Positions 15,206 through 23,007 of a stretch of DNA of 64,000 nucleotides are shown here, one piece after another. The translations under genes and the position numbers were made by a program. This DNA is from Elusimicrobiota bacterium (GTDB lineage Bacteria; Elusimicrobiota; Elusimicrobia; UBA1565; UBA9628). Positions within the stretch are counted from its first letter, which is position 1, and each line of letters opens with the position of its first letter. The stretch lies in NCBI GenBank assembly GCA_016182905.1, contig JACPFR010000008.1:1-64000 (forward strand), read 5' to 3'. The notes beneath the pieces were generated by a model. The model was not told where the DNA came from. It saw only the letters and a program-made list of their open reading frames with translations, and made no database searches.

Positions 15206-16357
15206 ATGACCTTTCGCAAAGCCCTCGCCGTCGCGGCCGTCGCCCTCGCGGCCGCCGCCTGCGGCCCCAAGGAAAAGGCCATCAAGATCGCCGTCGCGGT
15301 GCCGCTGACCGGCGACATGGGCACGGAAGGCCAGGGCCTGCGCCGCGCCGTGGAGCTCGCGGTCGAGGAAGCCAACGCCGCCAAGCGCTTCCCGTTCAAG
15401 CTCGTCGCCGCGCCGTACGACGACCGCGCCGACCCGAAAGAGGCCGTCAACGTCGCCAACCTGATCACCTCGGACCCCAACGTCATCGCGGTCGTCGGCC
15501 ACTACAACTCCGGCTGCGCCACGCCCGCGGCGAAGGTGTACGCGCGCGCGCCCGTGGCGATGGTCTCGCCCGCCGCGACGAACCCCGAGGTCACCGCGCA
15601 GCAGGACTCGAAGGACTGGATGGGGCCGCGCGTCGTCTTCCGCGTCGTTCCGACCGATGACGTCCAGGGCTCCTACGCCGCGATGTTCGCCGCGAAGAAG
15701 CTGGGCAAGAAGCGCATGGCGCTGCTCCACGACAAGTCGCCCTACGGCCAGGGCCTCGCCGAGGAGTTCAAGAAGGGCTTCGTCGCGGGCGGCGGCAAGA
15801 TCGTCTCCGAGGACGGCATCTCGGTCGGCGACAAGGACTTCAAGGCGCTGCTCACCAAGATCAAGAGCGACCCGTCCAAGCCCGAGGGCGTCTACTTCGG
15901 CGGCCTGTATACCGAGGCGGGCCTGCTCCTCAAGCAGATGCGCGAGCTCGGCCTCAAGGACCCGTTCGCGTTCATCTCCGGAGACGGCTCGATGACGTTC
16001 GGGCTGTTCGACGTGGCCGGAGACGCCGCCGACGGCGCGTACCTGTCCATCGTCGGCGTGCCCGCCGACGAGCTGCCCAGCGCCAAGAAGTTCGTCGACG
16101 ACTACAAGGCCCGCTTCCCCAACGACGAGCGCAAGCCGTTCGACCACTTCGGCTACGAGGCGGCCAACATCATCATGGCCGCGATGGAGCGCGCCGGCGG
16201 CCCGGACCGCGCGAAGGTCATCGAGGAGCTCAGGAAGACGAAGCACGAGGGCGTGCTCGGCACGACCGTCTTCGACGGCAAGGGCGACACGACGAGCAAG
16301 ATCGTCACGATGACGCGCGCGGTCGCCAAGAAGCGCGCGTTCGACTCCGTCCGCTAA
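15206..16357 (+). CDS. livJ: Branched-chain amino-acid ABC transporter substrate-binding lipoprotein
   Basis: A 383-residue periplasmic-binding-protein type 1 (Leu/Ile/Val-binding family). It begins with a lipoprotein signal (AVAAVALAAAAC, lipobox Cys near residue 20), so it is probably membrane anchored. The mature domain opens IKIAVAVPLTGDMGTEGQ and contains VIAVVGHYNSGCATPAAKVY, a typical ligand-contact region. The ATG at 15206 is preceded by AGGAGG; an in-frame ATG-like start seven codons earlier lacks a ribosome site. It is the first gene of livJHMGF. The ligand could be a branched-chain amino acid, amide or urea; family membership does not fix it. Confidence 0.92.
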   Translation: MTFRKALAVAAVALAAAACGPKEKAIKIAVAVPLTGDMGTEGQGLRRAVELAVEEANAAKRFPFKLVAAPYDDRADPKEAVNVANLITSDPNVIAVVGHYNSGCATPAAKVYARAPVAMVSPAATNPEVTAQQDSKDWMGPRVVFRVVPTDDVQGSYAAMFAAKKLGKKRMALLHDKSPYGQGLAEEFKKGFVAGGGKIVSEDGISVGDKDFKALLTKIKSDPSKPEGVYFGGLYTEAGLLLKQMRELGLKDPFAFISGDGSMTFGLFDVAGDAADGAYLSIVGVPADELPSAKKFVDDYKARFPNDERKPFDHFGYEAANIIMAAMERAGGPDRAKVIEELRKTKHEGVLGTTVFDGKGDTTSKIVTMTRAVAKKRAFDSVR

Positions 16358-16359
16358 GC

Positions 16360-17259
16360 GTGCTGATCCAGCAGCTGGTCAACGGGCTGACGCTCGGGGC
16401 GATCTACTCGCTGATCGCCCTCGGCTACACCCTCGTCTACGGCATCCTGACGATGATCAACTTCGCGCACAGCGAGGTGCTGATGCTCGGCGCGTTCATG
16501 GCGCTGGGCCTGGCGGCGCTGCTGCCGGCGGTGTTCGGCACGGGTCTCGTCGGCCTCGCCGGCATGTTCGTGCTCTCCATGGCCGGGGCGGGCCTCATCA
16601 ACGTGATCATCGAGCGCTTCGCCTATCGGCCGCTGCGCCACATCTCGCGCCTGGCGCCGCTGATCTCGGCGATCGGCGTCTCCATCATCCTCCAGAACGG
16701 AGTGTTCATCTGGATCAGCACCCAGTCCCTGCGCTTCCCGGAGCCCGTGGCCATCGACCAGGTGAACGTCCTCGGCGCGACCATCAGCTCCCTGCAGATC
16801 ATCATCCTCGCCGCGGCCCTGCTCCTCATGGGCATACTCCACTTCTTCGTCGAGCACACGAAGCTCGGCAAGGCCATGCGCGCCTGCTCCGACGACATCC
16901 AGACCGCGGGCCTGATGGGCATCAACCCGGACTACATCATCGCGCTGACCTTCTTCGTCGGCGGCGCGCTCGGGGGCGCGGCGGGCGTGCTGTACGGGAT
17001 GAACTACGGCTCGATCAAGTACAACCTCGGCTTCCTGCCCGGCGCGAAGGCGTTCACCGCCGCCGTGCTCGGCGGCATCGGCAACATCCGGGGCGCGGTG
17101 CTCGGCGGCTTCATCCTGGGCTTCCTCGAGGTCCTCGCCTCCGGCTACATCCCCAACGGCGCGCAGTGGCGCGACGTCATCGCCTTCACGGTCCTGATCA
17201 TCGTGCTGCTCGTCCGCCCGTCCGGGCTCCTCGGCGAGAAGATCGCGGAGAAGGTCTAG
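16360..17259 (+). CDS. livH: Branched-chain amino-acid ABC transporter permease LivH
   Basis: A 299-residue inner-membrane permease of the LivH type with about eight hydrophobic segments. It begins with GTG two bases after the livJ stop. Signature regions are LVNGLTLGAIYSLIALGYTLVYGI, MINFAHSEVLMLGAF and near the C-terminus AFTAAVLGGIGNIRGAVLGG, the coupling loop that contacts the ATPases. It forms the membrane channel with LivM. Length is normal. Confidence 0.92.
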   Translation: MLIQQLVNGLTLGAIYSLIALGYTLVYGILTMINFAHSEVLMLGAFMALGLAALLPAVFGTGLVGLAGMFVLSMAGAGLINVIIERFAYRPLRHISRLAPLISAIGVSIILQNGVFIWISTQSLRFPEPVAIDQVNVLGATISSLQIIILAAALLLMGILHFFVEHTKLGKAMRACSDDIQTAGLMGINPDYIIALTFFVGGALGGAAGVLYGMNYGSIKYNLGFLPGAKAFTAAVLGGIGNIRGAVLGGFILGFLEVLASGYIPNGAQWRDVIAFTVLIIVLLVRPSGLLGEKIAEKV

Positions 17260-17263
17260 CGCC

Positions 17264-18226
17264 ATGAAGAAGCTGCTCGACTGGCGCTGGACGCCCTGGG
17301 TCGCGCTGGCGCTGGCCGCCGCGTTCCCGTTCATCTCCGCCGCGATCGACGCCCAATATCTCGTCCGCGTCGGCGGCGTGATCGGCCTGTTCATGATCCT
17401 CGGCCTCGGCCTGAACTTCACCTTGGGCTACGCCGGATTGTTCGACCTGGGCTTCATCGCATTTTATGCGATAGGCGCTTATACCACGGCGATCGCGATG
17501 CGCGCGGGCGTCCCCGCGCCCGCGGCGCTGATCCTGGCGGTGCTGGTGTCGCTGACGATCCGCGCGCTGCTCGGGCTGACCATCCTCCGCTTGCGCGGAG
17601 ACTACTTGGCCGTGGTCACGATGGGCTTCGGCGAGATCGCGCGTCTGACCATCAACAACCTCGACGCCCTGACCAACGGCCCCAAGGGCCTCCAGCTGGC
17701 GCCGTGGCGTCCGCTGAGCTTCATCTCCTCCGACCCCAACGTCCAGTACTATCTCCTCATATTGGCCGCGGTCGCGGCGGGCGTCGCCGCGTCGAGCCGA
17801 CTCGAGGACTCGCGCGTCGGCCGCGCCTGGATCGCCATCCGCGAGGACGAGATCGCCGCCCGCCTCTCCGGCATCCCCGTGCGCCACTACAAGCTGCTCG
17901 CCTTCACGATCTCCGCGGCCTTCGCGGGCCTCGCGGGCGGCCTGTTCGCGCAGTGGGAGCAGTTCGTGACGCCCGAGTCCTTCGTGTTCTGGGAGTCGAT
18001 CCTCGTCGTCTCCATCGTCGTGCTCGGCGGCATGGGCTCGATCGCCGGCGTGCTGGTCGGGGCCCTGGTCCTCGTCGGCTTCCCGCCGATCATGCAGTGG
18101 AAGCTCTCGGCGGACTGGATCAACTACCGCTACCTCTTCTTCGGGCTCATCCTGGTGCTCGTGACCTTGTTCCGCCCGCAGGGCATCCTCCCGTCCTCGC
18201 GACGAGAGGCGGAGCTGACCTCATGA
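17264..18226 (+). CDS. livM: Branched-chain amino-acid ABC transporter permease LivM
   Basis: A 320-residue permease with multiple membrane spans, partner of LivH. Typical LivM features are LGLNFTLGYAGLFDLGFIAFYAIGAYTTA, LRLRGDYLAVVTMGFGEIARL and VLGGMGSIAGVLVGA. It lacks the long N-terminal extension of some LivM proteins. The start is four bases after livH, and the stop overlaps livG as ATGA. Confidence 0.92.
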   Translation: MKKLLDWRWTPWVALALAAAFPFISAAIDAQYLVRVGGVIGLFMILGLGLNFTLGYAGLFDLGFIAFYAIGAYTTAIAMRAGVPAPAALILAVLVSLTIRALLGLTILRLRGDYLAVVTMGFGEIARLTINNLDALTNGPKGLQLAPWRPLSFISSDPNVQYYLLILAAVAAGVAASSRLEDSRVGRAWIAIREDEIAARLSGIPVRHYKLLAFTISAAFAGLAGGLFAQWEQFVTPESFVFWESILVVSIVVLGGMGSIAGVLVGALVLVGFPPIMQWKLSADWINYRYLFFGLILVLVTLFRPQGILPSSRREAELTS

Positions 18227-19017
18227 GCGCCAAAACGCCCCGCGCCGCCCGCGTCCTCCTCGAGGTCAAGGACCTCGCCCAGCACTTCGGCGGCCTCAAG
18301 GCCGTCGACCAGGTCAACCTCACCATCCACGAGGGGGAGATCGTCTCCGTCATCGGACCCAACGGCGCCGGCAAGACCACCTTCTTCAACGTGCTGACCG
18401 GCGTCTACCCCGGCACGCGCGGCGAGATCCTGTTCAACGGCCAGGAGCTGCGCGGCATGTCAGGCCACGACATCGTCGCCGTCGGCGTCGCCCGCACCTT
18501 CCAGAACATCCGGCTCTTCTCGCACATGACGGCCCTCGAGAACGTGATGGTGGGCCGGCACACGCGCACCTTCCAGTTCCTGCTCGGCCCGCTGCTGCGC
18601 ACTCCCGCCTTCATGCAGGAGGAGAAGGGCGTCGAGGCCGTCGCCAAGGACCTCCTCGAGTTCGTCGGTCTCAAGTCTCTCGGGAACGAGCTCGCGAAGA
18701 ACCTCCCTTACGGCGCCCAGCGAAAGCTCGAGATCGCCCGCGCGCTCGCCTCCGAGCCGAAGCTCCTCATCCTCGACGAGCCGACCGCCGGCATGAACCC
18801 GACCGAGTCCCAGGACCTCGTGGCGCTCGTGCGCAAGGTCCGGGAGCGCGGCGTCACCGTGCTCCTCATCGAGCATCAGATGCGCGTCGTCATGGACATC
18901 TCCGACCGCGTCTTCGTCTTCGACTACGGCGTGAAGATCGCCGAGGGCAAGCCCAAGGAAGTGGTGGCCAACGCGCGCGTCATCGAGGCCTACCTCGGCA
19001 AGGAGGGCGCGTCATGA
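18223..19017 (+). CDS. livG: Branched-chain amino-acid ABC transporter ATPase LivG
   Basis: A 264-residue cytoplasmic ATPase. Walker A is GPNGAGKTT near residue 45 and Walker B is LLILDEP. The BCA-transporter insertion FQNIRLFSHMTALENVMVG and the LivG-specific GMNPTES and LLIEHQMRVVMDISDRV are present. The signature loop reads NLPYGAQRKLEIARAL, the LivG variant in place of LSGGQ. It overlaps livM and livF by ATGA at both ends and pairs with LivF to drive uptake. Confidence 0.93.
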   Translation: MSAKTPRAARVLLEVKDLAQHFGGLKAVDQVNLTIHEGEIVSVIGPNGAGKTTFFNVLTGVYPGTRGEILFNGQELRGMSGHDIVAVGVARTFQNIRLFSHMTALENVMVGRHTRTFQFLLGPLLRTPAFMQEEKGVEAVAKDLLEFVGLKSLGNELAKNLPYGAQRKLEIARALASEPKLLILDEPTAGMNPTESQDLVALVRKVRERGVTVLLIEHQMRVVMDISDRVFVFDYGVKIAEGKPKEVVANARVIEAYLGKEGAS

Positions 19018-19742
19018 CGATGAAGCCTCCCGCGATGCTCGAGCTCGACTCCGTGCACGCCGTCTACGGGAAGAAGATCCGCGCACTCAAGGGCGTCTCC
19101 CTCACCGTCAACGCCGGAGAGATCGTCGCCCTCATCGGCAACAACGGCGCCGGCAAGACCACCATCATGAAGACCGTGGCCGGCCTGCTCCAGCCCGAGA
19201 AGGGTACCGTCCGCTTCCAGGGGCGGGACCTTCCCGGCCTGCCGCCCGACCAGATCATGCGCATGGGTCTGTCTCTGGTCCCCGAGGGCCGCCGTATTTT
19301 CCCGCGCTTGACCGTGATGGAGAATCTGGAAATGGGCGCCTACTCGCGCCGCGAGAAGGACCTGTCGCGCGAGTACGACCACGTCTTCCATCTCTTCCCG
19401 GTGCTCGGCAAGCGCCGCGGCCAGTTCGGCGGCACGCTGTCCGGCGGCGAGCAGCAGATGCTCGCGATGGGCCGCGCGCTGATGTCCGCGCCGAAGATCC
19501 TGATGCTCGACGAGCCGTCGATGGGCCTGGCCCCGGTCGTCGTGGACAAGATCTTCGAGATCATCGAGCTCATCAACAAGGAAGGCGTCACCGTGTTCCT
19601 CGTCGAGCAGAACGCCAAGCGCGCCCTGCGCGGCTCCACGCGCGCCTACGTGCTCGAGACGGGGGAGATCGTCGCGTCCTCCGACAGCGCGACCTTGATG
19701 AAGGACCCCGCCGTGCAGAAGGCGTACCTCGGTCTGCATTGA
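19014..19742 (+). CDS. livF: Branched-chain amino-acid ABC transporter ATPase LivF
   Basis: A 242-residue ATPase, the second nucleotide-binding subunit. Walker A GNNGAGKTT, the LivF-typical LVPEGRRIFPRLTVMENLEMGAY, signature LSGGEQQMLAMGRAL, Walker B ILMLDEPSMGLAP and switch EQNAKRAL are all visible. It is the last gene of the operon. A run of six T follows the stop but without a hairpin, so read-through toward the tRNA gene cannot be excluded. Confidence 0.94.
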   Translation: MTMKPPAMLELDSVHAVYGKKIRALKGVSLTVNAGEIVALIGNNGAGKTTIMKTVAGLLQPEKGTVRFQGRDLPGLPPDQIMRMGLSLVPEGRRIFPRLTVMENLEMGAYSRREKDLSREYDHVFHLFPVLGKRRGQFGGTLSGGEQQMLAMGRALMSAPKILMLDEPSMGLAPVVVDKIFEIIELINKEGVTVFLVEQNAKRALRGSTRAYVLETGEIVASSDSATLMKDPAVQKAYLGLH

Positions 19743-19751
19743 CGCGTTTTT

Positions 19752-19760
19752 TGGTAGACT
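19752..19760 (+). promoter_or_regulatory. Extended -10 upstream of tRNA-Thr
   Basis: TGGTAGACT (TGn plus TAGACT) ends ten bases before the first base of the mature tRNA. No clear -35 is present. Confidence 0.4.
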
Positions 19761-19770
19761 AGTCCTCGAC

Positions 19771-19842
19771 GCCGGGATAGCTCAGCGGTAGAGCAGCTGT
19801 TTCGTAAACAGCAGGTCGTGGGTTCGAATCCCATTCCCGGCT
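19771..19842 (+). tRNA. tRNA-Thr (anticodon CGU)
   Basis: A complete cloverleaf of 72 bases. The acceptor stem is GCCGGGA with TCCCGGC, the D arm AGCTCAGCGGTAGAGC, the anticodon arm GCTGT/ACAGC around TTCGTAA (anticodon CGT, reading ACG threonine), and the T arm contains GGTTCGAATCC. The discriminator is T and CCA is not encoded. It is transcribed alone between livF and a terminator. Confidence 0.95.
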
Positions 19843-19879
19843 CAGATTTCGAACGACTTACGCGCGCCGCCGGGAATGG

Positions 19880-19912
19880 GCCCGCCCCGAAGGGGCGGGC
19901 GTTCCTTTTTTT
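19880..19912 (+). terminator. Intrinsic terminator after tRNA-Thr
   Basis: A perfect 9-bp stem GCCCGCCCC/GGGGCGGGC (19880-19888 with 19892-19900) with a GAA loop is followed by GTTCC and seven T. It ends the tRNA transcript. Confidence 0.85.
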
Positions 19913-19932
19913 AACGGCGCGCTTCCTCTCGG

Positions 19933-19973
19933 GACTCGCACCGGTGCGAGTCGGACTGTTTCCGGGAACAGTC
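19933..19973. repeat. Tandem 20-bp palindromes, left of DUF167 gene
   Basis: Two adjacent palindromes: GACTCGCACCGGTGCGAGTC (19933-19952, perfect) and GACTGTTTCCGGGAACAGTC (19954-19973, one T-G mismatch). The second is the same type as copies at 20271-20290 and 39683-39702. The pair is repeated in the same order on the other side of the DUF167 gene. Confidence 0.75.
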
Positions 19974-19995
19974 AGCGCGCCCGGCGGGGTGCACT

Positions 19996-20004
19996 TGATA
20001 TGAT
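19996..20004 (+). promoter_or_regulatory. Extended -10 of the DUF167 gene
   Basis: TGATATGAT (TGn plus TATGAT) ends nine bases before the ATG at 20014. No Shine-Dalgarno is present, so the message is predicted to be leaderless or nearly so. Confidence 0.45.
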
Positions 20005-20013
20005 GCGCTCGTC

Positions 20014-20238
20014 ATGAAGACCATCCGCGTCAAAGTGAAGCCCCAGTCCCGGGAATCGACCCTGCAGGAAGCGGGCGACGGGACCTGGATCGCGCGCGTC
20101 AAGGCGCCGCCCGTCGACGGGAAGGCCAACGCCGAGCTCGCGGAGCTGGTGGCCGAGCGCTTCGGCGTGCGCAAGGCGCAGGTGGCGATCAAGAGCGGCG
20201 CGGGCGCGCGGCTCAAGCTCGTTCAAATCGACTCCTGA
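20014..20238 (+). CDS. DUF167 (YggU-family) protein
   Basis: A 74-residue protein of the DUF167/YggU family: IRVKVKPQSRESTLQE, then IARVKAPPVDGKANAELAELVAERFGV and VAIKSGAGARLKLVQI. The PVDGKAN block is the family signature and the length is typical. The family is small and conserved in bacteria and eukaryotes but has no established function. The gene is isolated. Both flanks carry the same ordered pair of palindromes (19933-19973 and 20250-20290), so gene and promoter sit in a repeat-bracketed cassette of about 360 bases. Confidence 0.88.
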   Translation: MKTIRVKVKPQSRESTLQEAGDGTWIARVKAPPVDGKANAELAELVAERFGVRKAQVAIKSGAGARLKLVQIDS

Positions 20239-20249
20239 CCGACGCGTCG

Positions 20250-20290
20250 GACTCGGACCGGCGCGAGCCCGGCTGTTTCCGGAAACAGTT
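20250..20290. repeat. Tandem 20-bp palindromes, right of DUF167 gene
   Basis: A degenerate copy of the first palindrome type (20250-20269, three mismatched pairs) is followed by GGCTGTTTCCGGAAACAGTT (20271-20290), whose central 16 bases are a perfect palindrome. Order, orientation and spacing match the pair at 19933-19973. Confidence 0.7.
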
Positions 20291-20339
20291 CGGGCGCCCT
20301 GTCATGACGCCCTTGCGCCCGTCACATAATTCAGGTATT

Positions 20340-20348
20340 TGCTAATCT
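20340..20348 (+). promoter_or_regulatory. Extended -10 of the ligase/TPR gene
   Basis: TGCTAATCT (TGn plus TAATCT) ends eight bases before the ATG at 20357. No Shine-Dalgarno is present. Confidence 0.4.
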
Positions 20349-20356
20349 TTTCCTCA

Positions 20357-22924
20357 ATGAACTCGGCCCGGCGTTGGCTGTTGGTGACGGCGCATTTCAT
20401 GTGCCCCCTGCTGTTCTTCACCAACCTCACGCGCAACCCCTACGTCTCGCAGATCGCGCTGCTCAACATCGCGATCGCGCTGGCGCTCGCGGCCTGGGCG
20501 CTGCGCGAGGCGGCGCGCCCCGACGGCGCGCGGCTGCCAAAGCTGCCCGTCGCCTGGCCCCTGGCCGCCTTCGTCGCCGTGTGGGGCGCGAGCTGGCTGC
20601 GGGCGTACTTCGGCCACGCCGAGTTCTTCCGGCCCGCGATCTCCGCGGAAGGCGCGCGCGGCGCGATGTTCCTCGTCGTGAACTGCGTCGCCGCGTTCTG
20701 GCTCGCGTCGACGGCCGCCGCGGAGGACGAGGCGTCGAGCGACGTCGACCTCGGGCATTGGACCGCCTTCGTGGTCTTCTGGGGCCTGCTCTGGGTCGCG
20801 TTCCCGTCGGCGCGCACGCGACTCGGCGCCGCGCCGGACGCCTTCTTCGCGCTGGCCTGGGACCCGTACGGCGCCTTCGTCTGGGCCGTCGGCCTCGGCG
20901 CGGCGGGCTGGCTGTGCCGGCGCGGCCGCACGATCGACTTCCTCCACCTGGCCTTCGCGGCCGGCTTCCTCGCCTCGATGTACGGCGTGTGCCAGTATTT
21001 CAACTACGAGCTGGTCTGGCCCAACGTCCTGAACCCCTACGGCGGCCGCGCGGTCTCGACGTTCGGCAACCCCAACTTCCTCTCGACCTACAACGCGGCG
21101 CTGATGCCTTCGGCGCTGGCCCTGTTCCTCTTGGAGAAGGACGGCGCGCGGCGTTGGGCGTACGGCCTCCTGTTCCTGATCCTCGAGGCGGCCCTGCTCG
21201 CCACGCTCACGCGCTCCTCATGGGGCGGCGCGGCGGTCGGCGTGGCGGCCCTGGCCCTGTCGGCGCGCCTGCGGACCCGCCTCAAGGAGGAGCCGCGCTC
21301 CGCGGGGCTCCTGCTCGGCCTGGCGCTGGCGCTGGCGCTCGGCTGGCCCTCGAGCACGATCGCGTCGGGCTACACGCCCACCTTCGTCGGCCGCCTGACC
21401 GAGTTCTCGGCGATCGCCAAGCGCGACGGCTTCTACAGCCCGTGGCATCAGCGCGTCCTGATCTGGACCGCGGCGTGGACGATGGGCAAGGAGGAGCCGC
21501 TGCTCGGCAAGGGCGGCGGGCTCTTCGAGCTGTTCTACCCGTTCTATCAGGGCAGCCTGCTCCACGCCGACAAGTTCTACCACAACATGCGCACGCACGC
21601 GAACAACTCGCACAACGAGATCCTCGAGGTGTTCTCGCAGACCGGCCTGATCGGCCTCGGCGCGTTCCTGTGGCTGTGGGGCGCCTTCTTCCTCACCGCC
21701 TGGCGCTGGGCCAGGACGAAGGCGGGGGAGGACCCCGTCTGGGTCGGCGCCGTCGCCGGCGTCGCCGCGGTGCTCGCCGACAACCTCCTGAACGTGTCCC
21801 TGCATTTCGCCGTGCCCGCGTTCATCTTCTGGTGGCTCGCGGGCGCCGCCATGGGGCGGGGCGCGCGCGACGGGGGCGCCGTGCGTACCGTCGCTCTCCC
21901 GAAGGCCGCGCGCGCCGCCGCCGGGGCCGCGCTCGTGTGCGCCTGCCTGTTCGCCGCGTGGTGGCAGGTGCGGTTCTGGAACCGCGAGGCCTGGTACTTC
22001 GCCGGGTTCAAGCAGATCCGTCAGGGGAACATGCCGGCCGCGACGCGCTCGCTCGAGCGCTCCCGCGCCTGGGGCCCGCGCGAGGTCAACGCGATCTACG
22101 AGCTCGGCAACGCCTACGCCCGCTCCGGGCAGCCGGCCAAGGCCGCCGAGGCCTACGAGGGCGCGCTCCAGGCCAACGCCGGGTACGACGAGATCTACTT
22201 CAACCTCGGGACCGTGTACGCGTCGCATCTAGGGCGCCCCGACAAGGCGGGAGGCTACTTCGAGACGGCGTGGGCGCTGAACCCCCTGTCGGACGCGGTG
22301 GTCAACGGCCTCAGCGCGTTCTACCTCCGCGACCCCGCGAAGAACAAGGCCGTCGCCGAGGCGCTGCTCTCCGAGGCGACGCGGATCTTCCCGCAGAACA
22401 CGAACCACTGGAACAACCTCGGCTACCTGATGACGATGGACAAGCGCTGGGCCGAGGCCGAGCAGGCGTACTCCCGCGCGCTCGAGATCCAGCCCGACGC
22501 GGCCGTGCTCGAGCAGAACCTGCACGCCGTCGCGAACCAGTCGGGGCGGCCGAGGGCGGCGGTCCTGGGAGACCTCGCCGAGCTCCGCTCCCTCGACGCG
22601 GCCGTCGCGAAGGGGGACTGGTCGAAGGTCTCGCTGCAGCGCGCCGCCGCGCTCGTGCGGCGCCGGCCGACCTTCCTCAAGGCCCGCTTCCTTTACGGGA
22701 GCCTCCTGCTCGCCAACGGCCGCGCCCCGGAGGCCGCCGTCGAGCTCGAGGGCGTCGTGGCCCAGGACCCGCGCCGGGCCGCCCCGCGCGTGAACCTGGC
22801 CAACGCCTACCTGGCCCTCAAGCGCAACGAGGACGCGGCGGCCCAACTCCGCGCGGCGCTCTCGCTGGAGCCCGGGAACGCCCTTATACGCTCCCGTTTG
22901 GCCGCGATGGGGCTGGCGCCGTAG
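20357..22924 (+). CDS. O-antigen ligase-like membrane protein with TPR domain
   Basis: An 855-residue inner-membrane protein. Residues 1 to about 530 contain about a dozen hydrophobic spans and the Wzy_C/O-antigen-ligase-type periplasmic loop (AFGNPNFLS-like STFGNPNFLSTYNA near 235 and HNEILEVFSQTGLIGLGAF near 420). From about residue 560, TPR-like repeats follow (NAIYELGNAYARSGQPAKAAEAYEGAL, NHWNNLGYLMTMDKRWAEAEQAYSRAL). Such proteins ligate or polymerise lipid-linked glycans, and some glycosylate pilins. The start at 20357 lies eight bases after a -10 box. With a pilus operon following, pilin glycosylation is an attractive guess, not shown by the sequence. Confidence 0.75.
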   Translation: MNSARRWLLVTAHFMCPLLFFTNLTRNPYVSQIALLNIAIALALAAWALREAARPDGARLPKLPVAWPLAAFVAVWGASWLRAYFGHAEFFRPAISAEGARGAMFLVVNCVAAFWLASTAAAEDEASSDVDLGHWTAFVVFWGLLWVAFPSARTRLGAAPDAFFALAWDPYGAFVWAVGLGAAGWLCRRGRTIDFLHLAFAAGFLASMYGVCQYFNYELVWPNVLNPYGGRAVSTFGNPNFLSTYNAALMPSALALFLLEKDGARRWAYGLLFLILEAALLATLTRSSWGGAAVGVAALALSARLRTRLKEEPRSAGLLLGLALALALGWPSSTIASGYTPTFVGRLTEFSAIAKRDGFYSPWHQRVLIWTAAWTMGKEEPLLGKGGGLFELFYPFYQGSLLHADKFYHNMRTHANNSHNEILEVFSQTGLIGLGAFLWLWGAFFLTAWRWARTKAGEDPVWVGAVAGVAAVLADNLLNVSLHFAVPAFIFWWLAGAAMGRGARDGGAVRTVALPKAARAAAGAALVCACLFAAWWQVRFWNREAWYFAGFKQIRQGNMPAATRSLERSRAWGPREVNAIYELGNAYARSGQPAKAAEAYEGALQANAGYDEIYFNLGTVYASHLGRPDKAGGYFETAWALNPLSDAVVNGLSAFYLRDPAKNKAVAEALLSEATRIFPQNTNHWNNLGYLMTMDKRWAEAEQAYSRALEIQPDAAVLEQNLHAVANQSGRPRAAVLGDLAELRSLDAAVAKGDWSKVSLQRAAALVRRRPTFLKARFLYGSLLLANGRAPEAAVELEGVVAQDPRRAAPRVNLANAYLALKRNEDAAAQLRAALSLEPGNALIRSRLAAMGLAP

Positions 22925-23007
22925 GCGCAGGCGATGAGTCTGCTCGGTAAAAATCGCGTAATAATTCAGCAATCGTGTTCTCTTATGATTGAGCTTGTCC
23001 GGGAGAA

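Noticed and set aside
19745-19752. T-run after livF as an intrinsic terminator
   Set aside because: No stable stem precedes it; the run is the spacer of the tRNA promoter region.
20374-22950. An 858-codon frame overlapping the ligase/TPR gene
   Set aside because: Arg/Pro/Gly-rich composition and no motif; it is the +2 shadow of the real membrane protein.
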